Positions 9,356 to 17,088 of a DNA stretch of 36,683 nucleotides are shown here, piece after piece. Positions within the stretch are counted from its first letter, which is position 1. Each line of letters opens with the position of its first letter. The translations under genes and the position numbers were made by a program. The notes under the pieces were generated by a model. The model searched no databases. It saw only the letters and a program-made list of their open reading frames with translations, and was not told where the DNA came from. The DNA comes from Rubrivivax sp. (lineage in GTDB: Bacteria; Pseudomonadota; Gammaproteobacteria; Burkholderiales; Burkholderiaceae_C), in the NCBI GenBank assembly GCA_030680415.1, contig JAUXVE010000019.1:1-36683 (forward strand), read 5' to 3'.

Positions 9356-10018
9356 TCAGAGCCTGTGCAGGCTCATGCCGGCGTCGGGCGGCGGCGCGCC
9401 CAGCATCGCCTGCCAGTCGTCGTCGCACGCCGGTTCGGCGTTGGCACGTGCCAGCGCCACCCACACCGCGAACGGCACCCGCGCCGCGCGCCGCGGCGCC
9501 GGGCGCGCCACCTCCAGGCCCTGAGCATCGGCGAGCATCACGCCATACGCCGGCGGTACCTCGTCGGCGTCGGCGATGCCGCGGCGCAGCACGTACCAGC
9601 ACTGGCTGGCCAGCGACAGGTAGGCGGCGCCCTTGTCGGCCCGGCGCAAGTCGGCCAGCAGGTCGGCGCGGCGCACCTTGATCTCGTGCACCACGGGTTC
9701 GGCATAGTCCTCGACCGTGGTGTGGCGGATTGAGAAGACATCCGACATCGCCAGTGCCCAGCGCGTGGCACCGTCTTCACCCGGCAGCGGCGCGCGCAAG
9801 CTCAGACCGCGCCAGACGATGCGCCCGCCGCGCTGCATTTCGCGCCCCACGCGGGCCACCAGTGCCTCGTGGTCGTCCAGCGCCGCCTGGTGCTTGCGGC
9901 GCGCAGCGGCCAGCCACTGGATGCCGGCCTCGCTGACGACCAGCGTTTCGTGCAACCGGCGGCCGTGCCTGGCGCCGAGGTCTGGTTGCGCCTCGCCCGA
10001 CGCAGCAAGCGCGCCCAT
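9356..10018 (-). CDS. Uncharacterised protein, putative PD-(D/E)XK nuclease fold
   Basis: The product is 220 residues with no signal peptide or membrane segment. The N-terminal part (residues 17-60) is helical (LHETLVVSEAGIQWLAAARR). The middle contains HEIKVRRADLLADLRRADKG, in which E-I-K followed by a D/K-rich helix resembles the ExK half of a PD-(D/E)XK nuclease core as in MmcB-like proteins. It is followed by YLSLASQCWYVLRRGI, which fits the next strand, and EVPPAYGVML. A preceding acidic residue (VEDYAEPVV) could be the Asp. I do not recognise a named gene. The nuclease assignment is by pattern only. The ATG at 10018 was chosen because it starts the only long frame, 9 bases after the DUF427 stop. 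Confidence 0.65.
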   Translation of the reverse strand: MGALAASGEAQPDLGARHGRRLHETLVVSEAGIQWLAAARRKHQAALDDHEALVARVGREMQRGGRIVWRGLSLRAPLPGEDGATRWALAMSDVFSIRHTTVEDYAEPVVHEIKVRRADLLADLRRADKGAAYLSLASQCWYVLRRGIADADEVPPAYGVMLADAQGLEVARPAPRRAARVPFAVWVALARANAEPACDDDWQAMLGAPPPDAGMSLHRL

Positions 10019-10027
10019 CGCGGCGCC

Positions 10028-10309
10028 TCAATCAGTGACCTGCACGCCCTTCCAGAACGCCACGCGGCCCTTGACCTGGGCCGCCGCTTCCTTGGGCTCG
10101 GGGTAGAACCACACTGCATCGGGGTTGGCGTCGCCGTTGACGAACAGGGTGTAGTAACTGGCCTGCCCCTTCCACGAGCACATCGTCTTCGTGTTGCTGG
10201 GCAGGACGAATTTGGGCTTCAGGGCCGCGGCCGGGAAATAGTGATTGCCCTCGACGACCACGGTGTCGTCGCTTTCGGCCACGACAGTGCCTTTCCAGAC
10301 GGCTTTCAT
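10028..10309 (-). CDS. DUF427 family protein
   Basis: This compact 93-residue cytoplasmic protein is of the DUF427 family. The family pattern is visible in MKAVWKGTVVAESDDTVVVEGNHYFP, in CSWKGQASYYTL and in NPDAVWFYPEPKEAAAQVKGRVAFW. The length is typical. A strong ribosome site (GGAGAAAGAG) stands 2-10 bases before the ATG at 10309. The biochemical function of the family is not established. It is divergent from the pirin gene across a 110-base intergenic region and lies 9 bases upstream of the putative nuclease-fold gene, probably in one transcript. Confidence 0.92.
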   Translation of the reverse strand: MKAVWKGTVVAESDDTVVVEGNHYFPAAALKPKFVLPSNTKTMCSWKGQASYYTLFVNGDANPDAVWFYPEPKEAAAQVKGRVAFWKGVQVTD

Positions 10310-10407
10310 CGCTCTTTCTCCATGCGCTTCGCAGCCCGGCAGCCTAACACCAGCCCCGCTGAACGCTGCGTTCAGGGCCGTGCAACCCCGGCCACCGCGG
10401 CGCTGGC

Positions 10408-10413
10408 TACAGT
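10408..10413 (+). promoter_or_regulatory. Candidate -10 box for leaderless pirin transcript
   Basis: TACAGT matches TATAAT at 4 of 6 positions. It ends 6 bases before the ATG at 10420, so transcription would begin at about the start codon. There is no Shine-Dalgarno sequence between them. No convincing -35 element is seen. Confidence 0.3.
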
Positions 10414-10419
10414 CTGCTC

Positions 10420-11337
10420 ATGAGCACCGCCACCGCCACCGCCACCGCCACCGCCACCGCCACCGCCACCGCCACCACCACCACCCCCACCACCGTCACC
10501 ACACCGCGCACCGTCGAACGCCTGGTCCAGGGCCAGGCCACCAGCGACGGCGCCGGCGTCAAGCTCGTGCGCGTGCTGACGCAGAACCTGCAGCGCCGGC
10601 TCGACCCCTTCCTGATGCTCGACGCCTTCGGCACCGACAACCCGGGCGACTACATCGGTGGCTTTCCCGACCACCCGCACCGCGGTTTCGAGACCGTGTC
10701 GTACATGCTCGACGGCCGCATGCGCCACCGCGACTCGGCCGGCCACGAAGGCCTGGTCGGGCCCGGCGGTGTGCAGTGGATGACGGCCGGCCGCGGCCTC
10801 GTGCACAGCGAGATGCCCGAGCAGCAGGCCGGCCGCATGGAGGGCTTCCAGCTCTGGCTCAACCTGCCGGCGCGCGACAAGATGCGCCAGCCGGCTTATC
10901 GCGACATCCCGGCGCACGAGATCCCGGAGGCCTCGGCGCCGGGTGTGCGCGTGCGTGTGATCGCGGGCCAGGCACTGGGCGTGGCCGGCGCCATGCAGCG
11001 CGAGGTCACCGAGCCGGTGTTCCTGGACCTGCATCTGGAGCCGGGTGCGGACTTCGAGCTGCCGCTGCCGGCCGGCCACAACGCCTTCGTCTACGTCTAT
11101 CGCGGCGCGCTGCGCATCGCCGGCACGCCGGTGCCGCAGCAACGCATGGCGATCCTGGCCAACGCGCCGCAGGCCGACGGCGTCGCGCTTGTCGCCGACG
11201 CCGCCGGCGCACGCGCCATCCTCGTCGCCGGCCAGCCGCTGAACGAGCCCATCGCGCAATACGGCCCCTTCGTGATGAACACGCAGCAGGAAATTTTCCA
11301 GGCGGTGGAAGACTTCCAGACCGGCCGCCTGGCTTGA
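10420..11337 (+). CDS. Pirin family protein
   Basis: This 305-residue bicupin is of the pirin family. The N-terminal cupin holds the family metal-site pattern: HPHRGFETV (His85, His87) and LVHSEMP (His129, Glu131). The ETVSYMLDG and GPGGVQWMTAGRG strands are as in YhhW/pirin proteins, some of which have quercetinase activity. The C-terminal cupin follows from about residue 180. The first 28 residues are an unusual Ala-Thr repeat (eight AT units, then Thr-rich), encoded by a tandem hexamer, before the family homology begins at TVERLVQG. The ATG at 10420 is the only start that precedes the repeat; a start inside the homology region would need a rarer codon. The physiological substrate cannot be told from sequence. 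Confidence 0.93.
   Translation: MSTATATATATATATATATTTTPTTVTTPRTVERLVQGQATSDGAGVKLVRVLTQNLQRRLDPFLMLDAFGTDNPGDYIGGFPDHPHRGFETVSYMLDGRMRHRDSAGHEGLVGPGGVQWMTAGRGLVHSEMPEQQAGRMEGFQLWLNLPARDKMRQPAYRDIPAHEIPEASAPGVRVRVIAGQALGVAGAMQREVTEPVFLDLHLEPGADFELPLPAGHNAFVYVYRGALRIAGTPVPQQRMAILANAPQADGVALVADAAGARAILVAGQPLNEPIAQYGPFVMNTQQEIFQAVEDFQTGRLA
10429..10476 (+). repeat. Tandem hexanucleotide repeat (GCCACC)x8
   Basis: Eight perfect GCCACC units begin three codons after the pirin ATG and encode (Ala-Thr)8. ACC-rich triplets continue to about 10503. Unit length is a multiple of three, so copy-number changes would alter protein length without shifting the frame. Confidence 0.95.
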
Positions 11338-11383
11338 GCGGGCCCGGCGTCGGCCTCGCCGCTCGGGCGGGCGGGTGTGGAGT

Positions 11384-12655
11384 TCAGCGGTCCTTGCGCA
11401 GGATGCCCACGGCGGCGCCCGGCGCGCCGACCACGAACACCGTGTACACCGCGCCGGCGTCGAGCCGCTGCTCGACGGCGCTGAACAGCGGCGCGGCCAG
11501 CCCGGCCGCCGTCACCGACAGTTGCGCCGTCGTGGTGGCGGCCAGCGACGCGTAGGCCGACGCGGCGCCGGCCGCCACGCCGTCGGCCACCGGCACGAAA
11601 TCGGCCGTCATCGATAGCGGCGCCGCCAACTCGGCGACGCCGTTGACGAGCCGCAGCCGCGCGCTGCCACTGTCGGCCGGGCGGCGGTTGTCGTCCTCGA
11701 TCCAGCCGGCCTGCGCTGCGGCGGCCGTGCCGCGCACCAGCAGCGTGTAGTCGGCGCCGGCGGCCAGTGTCACCGCGCCGGCGGCCAGCGGCGTGCCGTT
11801 GACGGCCAGCACCACCGGCTGCGTACCGGCAGGCAGCAGCGCATACAGGCCGACCGCCGGCGAGCCCACGCTGGCCATCAGCACGTGGCCTCCCACGGTG
11901 GCGCTGACCGCGCCGCTGTCGGCCACGCCGGCGGCCACGCGCACGCGCGCCAGCGCCGTGTCCTGGCGCGCGATGCCGCCACGCTGCACCAGCAGCAACG
12001 TGTTCATGAGCACGCCGCCGCGGCCGGGCGTGAGCACCAGCGTCGCCACCTCGCGGCTGGCCAGCGGCAGCGCGGCAAGGTCCAGCCGCAGGTCGGTCTT
12101 GCTGCCGGCGGCGGTGACGCGCAGCCGCCAGGTCGCGCTGTTGACGGTGAGCAGGCTGCCCTCGGCGCCGAAAGCGGCGCCGGCCTGCACCGGCACCGCC
12201 GACGCCAGTGGCTCGTCGGCGCCGGTGAGGTAGATGTCCAGCGCGCCGGCGTCGGGCGCGGCGTTGACGACGCGCAGCAGCGTGCGCCCGCTGTCGGGGG
12301 CGCCGACGTTGTCGTCGATCGGCATCTGCCGCAGCGCGCCCTCGGCGCCGTAGGCAAGCACCGTGTAGTACTTGCCGCGCGCCAGCGCGGGCGTGAACGA
12401 CAGCAGTGCGGTGGCCGAGCCGCTGCGCGTGATGGCGCTGTCGGCCTTGCCGGTGTCGACCTCCACGTAGCCGGCTCCGGCGCCGTAGGCGACGCCGCCC
12501 TGGCGCACCTGGTCGTCGACGCGCAGGTCGAGCGCGGCATAGGCGTCGCTGGCGTTGACCAGGCGCAACTGCGCCTTGGTGCGGTCGGTGCCGCCGCCGC
12601 AGGCGGCCAGCAGCAGCGCGGCAAGGGCCAGCGCGGCGATCCAGCGTGAGGTCAT
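11384..12655 (-). CDS. DUF4397 domain lipoprotein
   Basis: This 423-residue exported lipoprotein begins MTSRWIAALALAALLLAACGGG, a lipoprotein signal with lipobox LAAC (Cys19). Two similar beta-rich modules follow. Each starts with an LRLVNASDAYAALDLRV/LRVVNAAPDAGALDIYL-type segment, which is the DUF4397 signature, and a third weaker copy (ARLRLVNGVAELAAPLSM) lies near residue 330. The ATG at 12655 has GGAG 7 bases upstream. The protein is probably anchored in a membrane facing the periplasm or outside. The molecular role is unknown, though such domains resemble carbohydrate- or surface-binding beta sandwiches. It is convergent with the pirin gene, with 46 bases between stops. Confidence 0.9.
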   Translation of the reverse strand: MTSRWIAALALAALLLAACGGGTDRTKAQLRLVNASDAYAALDLRVDDQVRQGGVAYGAGAGYVEVDTGKADSAITRSGSATALLSFTPALARGKYYTVLAYGAEGALRQMPIDDNVGAPDSGRTLLRVVNAAPDAGALDIYLTGADEPLASAVPVQAGAAFGAEGSLLTVNSATWRLRVTAAGSKTDLRLDLAALPLASREVATLVLTPGRGGVLMNTLLLVQRGGIARQDTALARVRVAAGVADSGAVSATVGGHVLMASVGSPAVGLYALLPAGTQPVVLAVNGTPLAAGAVTLAAGADYTLLVRGTAAAAQAGWIEDDNRRPADSGSARLRLVNGVAELAAPLSMTADFVPVADGVAAGAASAYASLAATTTAQLSVTAAGLAAPLFSAVEQRLDAGAVYTVFVVGAPGAAVGILRKDR

Positions 12656-12725
12656 CGGGGGCTCCAGGCTCGGGGTCTGATGTCGCGATCATGCCTGCAG
12701 CGCCGGGCGCCGGCCCGGCCCGGGC

Positions 12726-12977
12726 TCAAGCCTGCGTCTGCGCCTGCCACCCTGCCAGGTGCAGTTCCAGCCAGGACGCCAGCGGCAGCTCGGCCGCCAC
12801 CTCGTCCGGCGAGGCATGCTCGCGCACCCACAAACCGCTTTGCAGCTCGTGGCTGGAGTCGAACCAGCCGCAGCCACCCGGCACTTCTTCGTCGGGCGAC
12901 GTCCTGGCGGCCGCGGCCACCGCATGCGCCACAGGCAGCACCGGCGCGCGGCCGAGCAGTCGGGACAGGATGTTCAT
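12726..12977 (-). CDS. Small conserved-looking protein of unknown function
   Basis: The product is 83 residues. It starts MNILSRLLGRAP, continues with a low-complexity Ala/Val linker, then a compact segment GGCGWFDSSHELQSGLWVREH and a Leu/Ala-rich tail ending in ELHLAGW. The ATG at 12977 is fixed by a strong GGAGG ribosome site 6 bases upstream. No signal peptide or membrane helix is evident. The CGWFDSSHEL block looks like a conserved motif of small proteins common in Burkholderiales, but I cannot assign a function. It stands alone between the DUF4397 gene and the divergent SRAP gene. Confidence 0.75.
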   Translation of the reverse strand: MNILSRLLGRAPVLPVAHAVAAAARTSPDEEVPGGCGWFDSSHELQSGLWVREHASPDEVAAELPLASWLELHLAGWQAQTQA

Positions 12978-13108
12978 GGCGCACCTCCATCGAGCACAGG
13001 CCGCCATCGTCGGCGGCGCGCCGCCGTGCGCCCATCGCCACGAGGGTGGAGCGTGGTGGGCCCCCATCCCAAGGCCCCCGCTCGGGGGAGGCGTGACAAG
13101 ATCGCGCC

Positions 13109-13795
13109 ATGTGCGGCCGCTATGTCGTTGCCTACGATCCGCAGACGCTGGTGTCCGGCTTCAGCGTCACCCGCGTGACGCCCTTCCCGCGGCGCTGGAA
13201 CGTCACGCCGCAGACGCCCGTGCCGGTGGTCCACGAGACGCGCGAAGGCGAGCGCGTGGCCGAACTGATGCGCTGGGGCCTGGTGCCGCACTGGACGCGC
13301 GACGCCAACATCGGCCGCAAGCTCGCCAACGCGCGCGCCGAGGGGGTGTTCGACAAGCCCTCGTTCCGGCAGGCGGCGCGGCGCCGCCGCTGCCTGCTGC
13401 CGGCCAGCGGCTTCTACGAGTGGCAGGCCACGCCGGCCGGCAAGCAGCCCTGGTACATCTCCAGCCCGGGTGCCGAACCGTTGGCGATGGCCGGGCTGTT
13501 CGAGGCCTGGCGATCGAACGAATCAGAAGAGTGGCTGCTCACTTGCTGTGTCATCACGGTGGCTGCCAATGCGCTGATGGCGCCGCTCCACGACCGCATG
13601 CCGGCGCTGCTGGCACCGGCGCAGTGGGCCCCCTGGCTGGCCCGCGACGAGCAGGATCCGGTGCGGCTGGCGCCGCTGCTCGTGCCTTGCCCGCCTGCGG
13701 CGCTGCAGGCCTGGCCGGTGTCGCGCGCCGTCAGCCGCGGCACGGCCGAGGGTGAGGCGCTGATCGCCCCCCTGCCCGAGCCGCCGCTCGCCTAG
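13109..13795 (+). CDS. SRAP protein (YedK/HMCES-type DNA-protein crosslinker)
   Basis: This 228-residue protein is of the SOS-response-associated peptidase family. The catalytic set is visible: Cys2 (exposed after Met removal; the protein starts MCGRY), Asn74 in LANARAE, Glu104 in GFYEW and His161 in HDRMP, matching YedK positions. The family forms a thiazolidine crosslink to abasic sites in single-stranded DNA and shields them from cleavage. The ATG at 13109 is required because Cys2 must follow it. Its stop overlaps that of the convergent NnrU gene within a single CTAG. No Shine-Dalgarno sequence lies at normal spacing, and a weak -10-like CAAGAT ends 6 bases before the ATG. No LexA-type operator was recognised. 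Confidence 0.96.
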   Translation: MCGRYVVAYDPQTLVSGFSVTRVTPFPRRWNVTPQTPVPVVHETREGERVAELMRWGLVPHWTRDANIGRKLANARAEGVFDKPSFRQAARRRRCLLPASGFYEWQATPAGKQPWYISSPGAEPLAMAGLFEAWRSNESEEWLLTCCVITVAANALMAPLHDRMPALLAPAQWAPWLARDEQDPVRLAPLLVPCPPAALQAWPVSRAVSRGTAEGEALIAPLPEPPLA

Positions 13796-14370
13796 CCGAA
13801 GGGCCGCACGCCGATCCAGGCCACGTGGGCCCAGAAGGCGAAGCCGGCCCAGGCCGCCAGGCCCACCACCAACGCCACGACGGTGGGGCCGGCGTGGCCG
13901 CGCAGGTAGACCACGCCGGCGGCGTTGTCGCGCTTGCGCGCGGCGACATAACTCGCCACCGACCAGGCCAGGAAGCCGCCGAACAGCAGCAGGTCGGCCA
14001 GCGTGTTGTTGGCCAGCAGATGCGCCAGCGCCCAGGCCTTGACACCCAGCACCATCGGGTGGTGCAGCCGGGCCTTGATGGCGTTGCCCGGCACGTAGGC
14101 CGCCACCAGCAGCACGAAAGCCGGGATCGTCAGCAGCGAGGCGAGGTGGCGCGTCCAGGTCGGCGACGGCCACAGCACGGTCGGCTGCAGACGGGCCTGG
14201 CCGTAGCCCCAGACGATGAGCACGAAGCCGGCGATCGACAGCACCGAGATCAGCCCCTTCCAGCCGTTCTCGCCCAGGCGTTGGCGCATCTGCGTGCGCC
14301 ATCCTTCGGCAAAGATGCGCACCGAGTGCACGCCGAGAAAGACGACGAGGCCGAGGATCAGCAGGGTCAT
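13792..14370 (-). CDS. NnrU family membrane protein
   Basis: This 192-residue integral membrane protein has about six hydrophobic helices. It begins MTLLILGLVVFLGVHSVRIFAE, the NnrU pattern with a conserved His and Arg in helix 1. Features such as HHPMVLGVKAWALAHLLANN follow, with His residues in membrane segments reminiscent of haem/isoprenylcysteine-type enzymes. NnrU proteins were named from denitrification clusters, but no denitrification genes are here. The ATG at 14370 begins the first helix; the 20 extra residues available upstream run into the divergent MaoC gene's promoter and look spurious. The stop TAG shares CTAG (13792-13795) with the SRAP stop. Confidence 0.9.
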   Translation of the reverse strand: MTLLILGLVVFLGVHSVRIFAEGWRTQMRQRLGENGWKGLISVLSIAGFVLIVWGYGQARLQPTVLWPSPTWTRHLASLLTIPAFVLLVAAYVPGNAIKARLHHPMVLGVKAWALAHLLANNTLADLLLFGGFLAWSVASYVAARKRDNAAGVVYLRGHAGPTVVALVVGLAAWAGFAFWAHVAWIGVRPFG

Positions 14371-14414
14371 GGCAGGCTCTTGGGCAGACGGAAGTGCCTG
14401 CATTGTGGCGCCGC

Positions 14415-14420
14415 TATGCT
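14415..14420 (+). promoter_or_regulatory. Candidate -10 box for MaoC-like gene
   Basis: TATGCT matches TATAAT at 4 of 6 positions. It ends 8 bases before the ATG at 14429, predicting a transcript start within two bases of the start codon. No ribosome-binding site is present. Confidence 0.33.
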
Positions 14421-14428
14421 CGCGGGCC

Positions 14429-14896
14429 ATGACGACCCGCCAGACCTACCGCTATTACTGGGAAGACTTTCCCGCCGGCCACCGCATGGACTTCGGCGGC
14501 ATGCCGGTGTCGCGCGAGGCCGTGATCGAGTTCGCGCGGCAGTTCGACCCCCAGCCCTTCCACCTCGACGACGAGGCGGCCAGCGCCACCTTGTTCGGGC
14601 GCCTGAGCGCCAGCGGCTGGCACACCTGCGCCATGGCGATGCGCATGATGTGCGACGCCTACCTGCTGGAATCGGCCAGCCTCGGATCGCCCGGCATCGA
14701 CAGCCTGCGCTGGCTCAAGCCCGTCTTCCCCGGCGACGTCCTGCGCGTACGCATGGAGGTGCTGGAAGCGCGGCCGATGGCCAGCAAGCCGCACGTCGGC
14801 CTGGTGCGCTCGCGCTGGGAAGTGCGCAACCAGGACGACGAGCCGGTGCTGACGATGGAAGGCTGGGGCATGCTCGGGCGGCGTGCGGGGACATGA
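14429..14896 (+). CDS. MaoC-like (R)-hydratase family protein
   Basis: This 155-residue hot-dog-fold protein is of the MaoC dehydratase family. It begins TTRQTYRYYWEDFPAGHRMDFGG. The hydratase motif region is FARQFDPQPFHLDDEAAS, containing the Asp (FDPQPFHLD) and His typical of R-specific enoyl-CoA hydratases. This is followed by FGRLSASGWHTCAMAMRM, the conserved GxxxxGWHT segment. It likely hydrates an enoyl-CoA or similar thioester. The ATG at 14429 lies next to the family N-terminus; the longer frame upstream is non-homologous. It is divergent from the NnrU gene with only 58 bases between starts, and 79 bases upstream of the polyamine-binding-protein gene. Confidence 0.92.
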   Translation: MTTRQTYRYYWEDFPAGHRMDFGGMPVSREAVIEFARQFDPQPFHLDDEAASATLFGRLSASGWHTCAMAMRMMCDAYLLESASLGSPGIDSLRWLKPVFPGDVLRVRMEVLEARPMASKPHVGLVRSRWEVRNQDDEPVLTMEGWGMLGRRAGT

Positions 14897-14975
14897 TCCG
14901 CCGGCGGCAGGTCGGCCACAATCCCACCCCACCCGTTAGCTGCTGGTCCTGACCCCGATCCGGAGAGAAGCCGCC

Positions 14976-16094
14976 ATGACCCGACCGTCCCGCTGCACCC
15001 GCGCCTTCCTGGCTCTGGGCCTGGCCCTCGCCGCGGCCGCCGCCTGCGCGCAGGCCGCCGAGCCCAAGGTGCTCAACATCTACAACTGGTCGGACTACAT
15101 CGCCGACGACACGATCGCCAACTTCGAGAAAGAGACCGGCATCAAGGTCCGCTACGACAACTACGACACCAACGAGATCCTGCAGGCCAAGCTGGTGGCC
15201 GGCCGCAGCGGCTACGACATCGTGGTGCCGTCGGCGCACTTCGCCAAGACCCAGATCGCCGGCGGCCTGTACCGCAAGCTCGACCGCGCGCAGCTCACGA
15301 ACTGGGGCAACCTCGATCCGGCGCTGCTGGACAAGCTGGCCGCCATCGACCCCGGCAACGAGCATCTGGTGACCTGGATGTGGGGCTACGTCACGGTGGG
15401 CATCGACACCGGCAAGGTCAAGGCCGCGCTGGGCGCCACGCCGCTGCCGGCCAACCCCTGGGCGCTGATCTTCGACCCCCGGTACGCGGCCAAGCTCAAA
15501 GGCTGCGGCATCAACGTGCTCGACTCGGCCTCCGAGGTCATGCCGGTGGCCATGATCTACGCCGGCAAGGCGCCCTACAGCAAGAACGCCAAGGACTACG
15601 ACGCCGCACGCGAGGTGCTGATGAAGGCGCGGCCCTACGTCACGCGCTTCTCTTCGTCCGGCTACATCAACGACCTCGCGGCCGGCCAGCTGTGCGTGGT
15701 GATGGGCTATTCGGGCGACATCAACATCGCGCGCCAGCGCGCCATCGAAACGAAGAGCGGCCACGACATCCGGGCCCTCGTCCCGCCCAGCGGGGCGACG
15801 CTGTTCTTCGACACCATGGCGATTCCGAAGGACGCCAGGCACGTGAGGAACGCGCACCTGTTCATCAACTACATCCTGCGCCCCGAGGTGCACGCGTCGC
15901 TGACCAACAAGGTCTTCTACGCCAACCCCAACCTGGCGTCGAGAAAGTTCGTGAAGAAGGAAGTAGCCGACAACCCGACGGTCTTCCTGAGCGCCGAGGA
16001 CCTGAAGAAGCTGACGTCGCCCGACGCCGTGCCGCAGGACATCCGCCGCGTGCAGACGCGCATCTTCACCAGCTTCAAGGCCAACACGAGGTAG
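14976..16094 (+). CDS. PotF-like periplasmic polyamine-binding protein
   Basis: This 372-residue periplasmic binding protein has a signal peptide at residues 1-27 (cleavage near AQA). The mature N-terminus carries LNIYNWSDYIADDTIANFEKE, the PotD/PotF signature. YDNYDTNEILQAKL and SGYDIVVPSAHF, part of the ligand pocket, follow. The length matches PotF (about 370). A GGAGAG ribosome site lies 8 bases before the ATG, and a -10-like CACAAT occurs at 14917-14922. It is unusual that no potG/H/I permease or ATPase genes accompany it here, so it either serves a transporter encoded elsewhere or acts as a stand-alone sensor-type binding protein. Substrate (putrescine/spermidine) is inferred from family. 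Confidence 0.93.
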   Translation: MTRPSRCTRAFLALGLALAAAAACAQAAEPKVLNIYNWSDYIADDTIANFEKETGIKVRYDNYDTNEILQAKLVAGRSGYDIVVPSAHFAKTQIAGGLYRKLDRAQLTNWGNLDPALLDKLAAIDPGNEHLVTWMWGYVTVGIDTGKVKAALGATPLPANPWALIFDPRYAAKLKGCGINVLDSASEVMPVAMIYAGKAPYSKNAKDYDAAREVLMKARPYVTRFSSSGYINDLAAGQLCVVMGYSGDINIARQRAIETKSGHDIRALVPPSGATLFFDTMAIPKDARHVRNAHLFINYILRPEVHASLTNKVFYANPNLASRKFVKKEVADNPTVFLSAEDLKKLTSPDAVPQDIRRVQTRIFTSFKANTR

Positions 16095-16112
16095 CGCCGC
16101 TGTTGCCGGCGG

Positions 16113-16136
16113 GCCTGCCGGCCTGCCGGCCTGCCG
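16113..16136. repeat. Three tandem copies of GCCTGCCG
   Basis: There are three perfect 8-base copies just after the potF-like stop. Together with the preceding GCCGGCGGGC they can form a GC-rich hairpin, so they may serve as a transcription attenuator. No T-run follows. Confidence 0.75.
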
Positions 16137-16176
16137 GCGGCGCCCATAATGCCGCGTTGCCCCCTCGCCGCCCGCC

Positions 16177-16617
16177 ATGTTCAAACGCGTCGTCCTGCCC
16201 CTGGTGCTGATCGCGGCCCTGGCGGCGCTGTACTTCTGGGCGGTGCTGAGCTGGAGCTTCTCCGTCGGTGACCGCGCCGGCTGGGTGCAGAAGCTGTCCA
16301 AGAAGGGCTGGCTGTGCAAGACCTGGGAGGGCGAGCTGGCGCTGGTGTCGCTGCCCGGCACGACACCGGAGAAGTTCCTCTTCACGATCCACGACGACGC
16401 CGTGGCCGCGCGCGTGTCCCAGGTGATGGGCAAACGCGTGACCTTGCACTACGAAGAGAAGGTCGGCCTGCCGACCAGCTGCTTCGGCGAGACGCGGCAC
16501 TTCGTCAACAACGTGACGGTGAGCGAGGAGATCCCGCTCGCCGCCGGGGTGATGGTGCAGACCCCGGCGGCCGCTGCGTCGGCTGCATCGGCCGCGGCCG
16601 CGGCGGCATCACGCTGA
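16177..16617 (+). CDS. Small membrane-anchored protein of unknown function
   Basis: This 146-residue protein has one N-terminal membrane helix (MFKRVVLPLVLIAALAALYFWAV), with the rest probably periplasmic. The soluble part has a conserved-looking core, DRAGWVQKLSKKGWLCKTWEGEL and LPTSCFGETRHFV, with two cysteines (in GWLCKTW and TSCFGE) that could form a disulfide. The tail is Ala-rich. I recognise it as a type common in Burkholderiales without assigned function. A -10-like CATAAT lies at 16145-16150, about 20 bases upstream of the predicted transcript leader end. Its TGA abuts the TCA (reverse stop) of the convergent thioesterase, together forming TGATCA. Confidence 0.85.
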   Translation: MFKRVVLPLVLIAALAALYFWAVLSWSFSVGDRAGWVQKLSKKGWLCKTWEGELALVSLPGTTPEKFLFTIHDDAVAARVSQVMGKRVTLHYEEKVGLPTSCFGETRHFVNNVTVSEEIPLAAGVMVQTPAAAASAASAAAAAASR

Positions 16618-17064
16618 TCAGCCGGCGTCGTCGCCGAACTTCGGCCCGATCTTCATCACGCCGCTGCAACGCACGGCCGTCACGCCGTCGGCGCGCACCA
16701 GCCCCTGCGCGAACACCATCGCCCGCGTCACGGTCAGCACGTCGCACTCGCCTTCGACCCAGGCGCCCAGCGGCACCAGCGCCATGTAGTCGAGCTGCAG
16801 GCTGATGGTGGGCAGGAAGCGCAGGCCCACTGCCGCGCTCTTGCGGTGCACGCTCAGCGGCAGCAGCATGTCGCAAAAGCTCGCCAGCATGCCGCCGTGG
16901 CAGATGCCCATCGGGTTGCAGTGGCGCGGCTCGACACGCAAGCCGAGCTTGAACACGGCCCCTTCGTGAAACACGTACAGCGGCCCGTTGGCGGCGATGA
17001 AGCCGCCGCCCACCAGCACCGGCATGTAGCCGGGCGGAACGTCGTGTGCAGGACCGCCCGACAT
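16618..17064 (-). CDS. PaaI-type hot-dog thioesterase
   Basis: This 148-residue protein is of the hot-dog fold. The diagnostic segment is EPRHCNPMGICHGGMLASFCDMLL, containing the HGG(M)xxxxxD pattern of PaaI/acyl-CoA thioesterases, followed by ISLQLDYMALVPLGAWVEGE. It probably hydrolyses acyl-CoA thioesters. The start is uncertain: the ATG at 17064 is preceded by a G-rich run (GGGGGGG) that could act as ribosome site, while an ATG at 17076 gives four more residues but has no such site. It lies about 24 bases downstream of a long-chain acyl-CoA synthetase, so synthetase and thioesterase are likely co-transcribed. Confidence 0.9.
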   Translation of the reverse strand: MSGGPAHDVPPGYMPVLVGGGFIAANGPLYVFHEGAVFKLGLRVEPRHCNPMGICHGGMLASFCDMLLPLSVHRKSAAVGLRFLPTISLQLDYMALVPLGAWVEGECDVLTVTRAMVFAQGLVRADGVTAVRCSGVMKIGPKFGDDAG

Positions 17065-17088
17065 GCTCCCCCCCATCCGCGCCGGGTG

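Noticed and set aside
10429..10476. Repeat array as a CRISPR
   Set aside because: It is a simple hexanucleotide microsatellite inside a coding region, without spacers.
11338..11383. Terminator between the pirin and DUF4397 genes
   Set aside because: GC-rich but no clean stem with a T-run was found on either strand.
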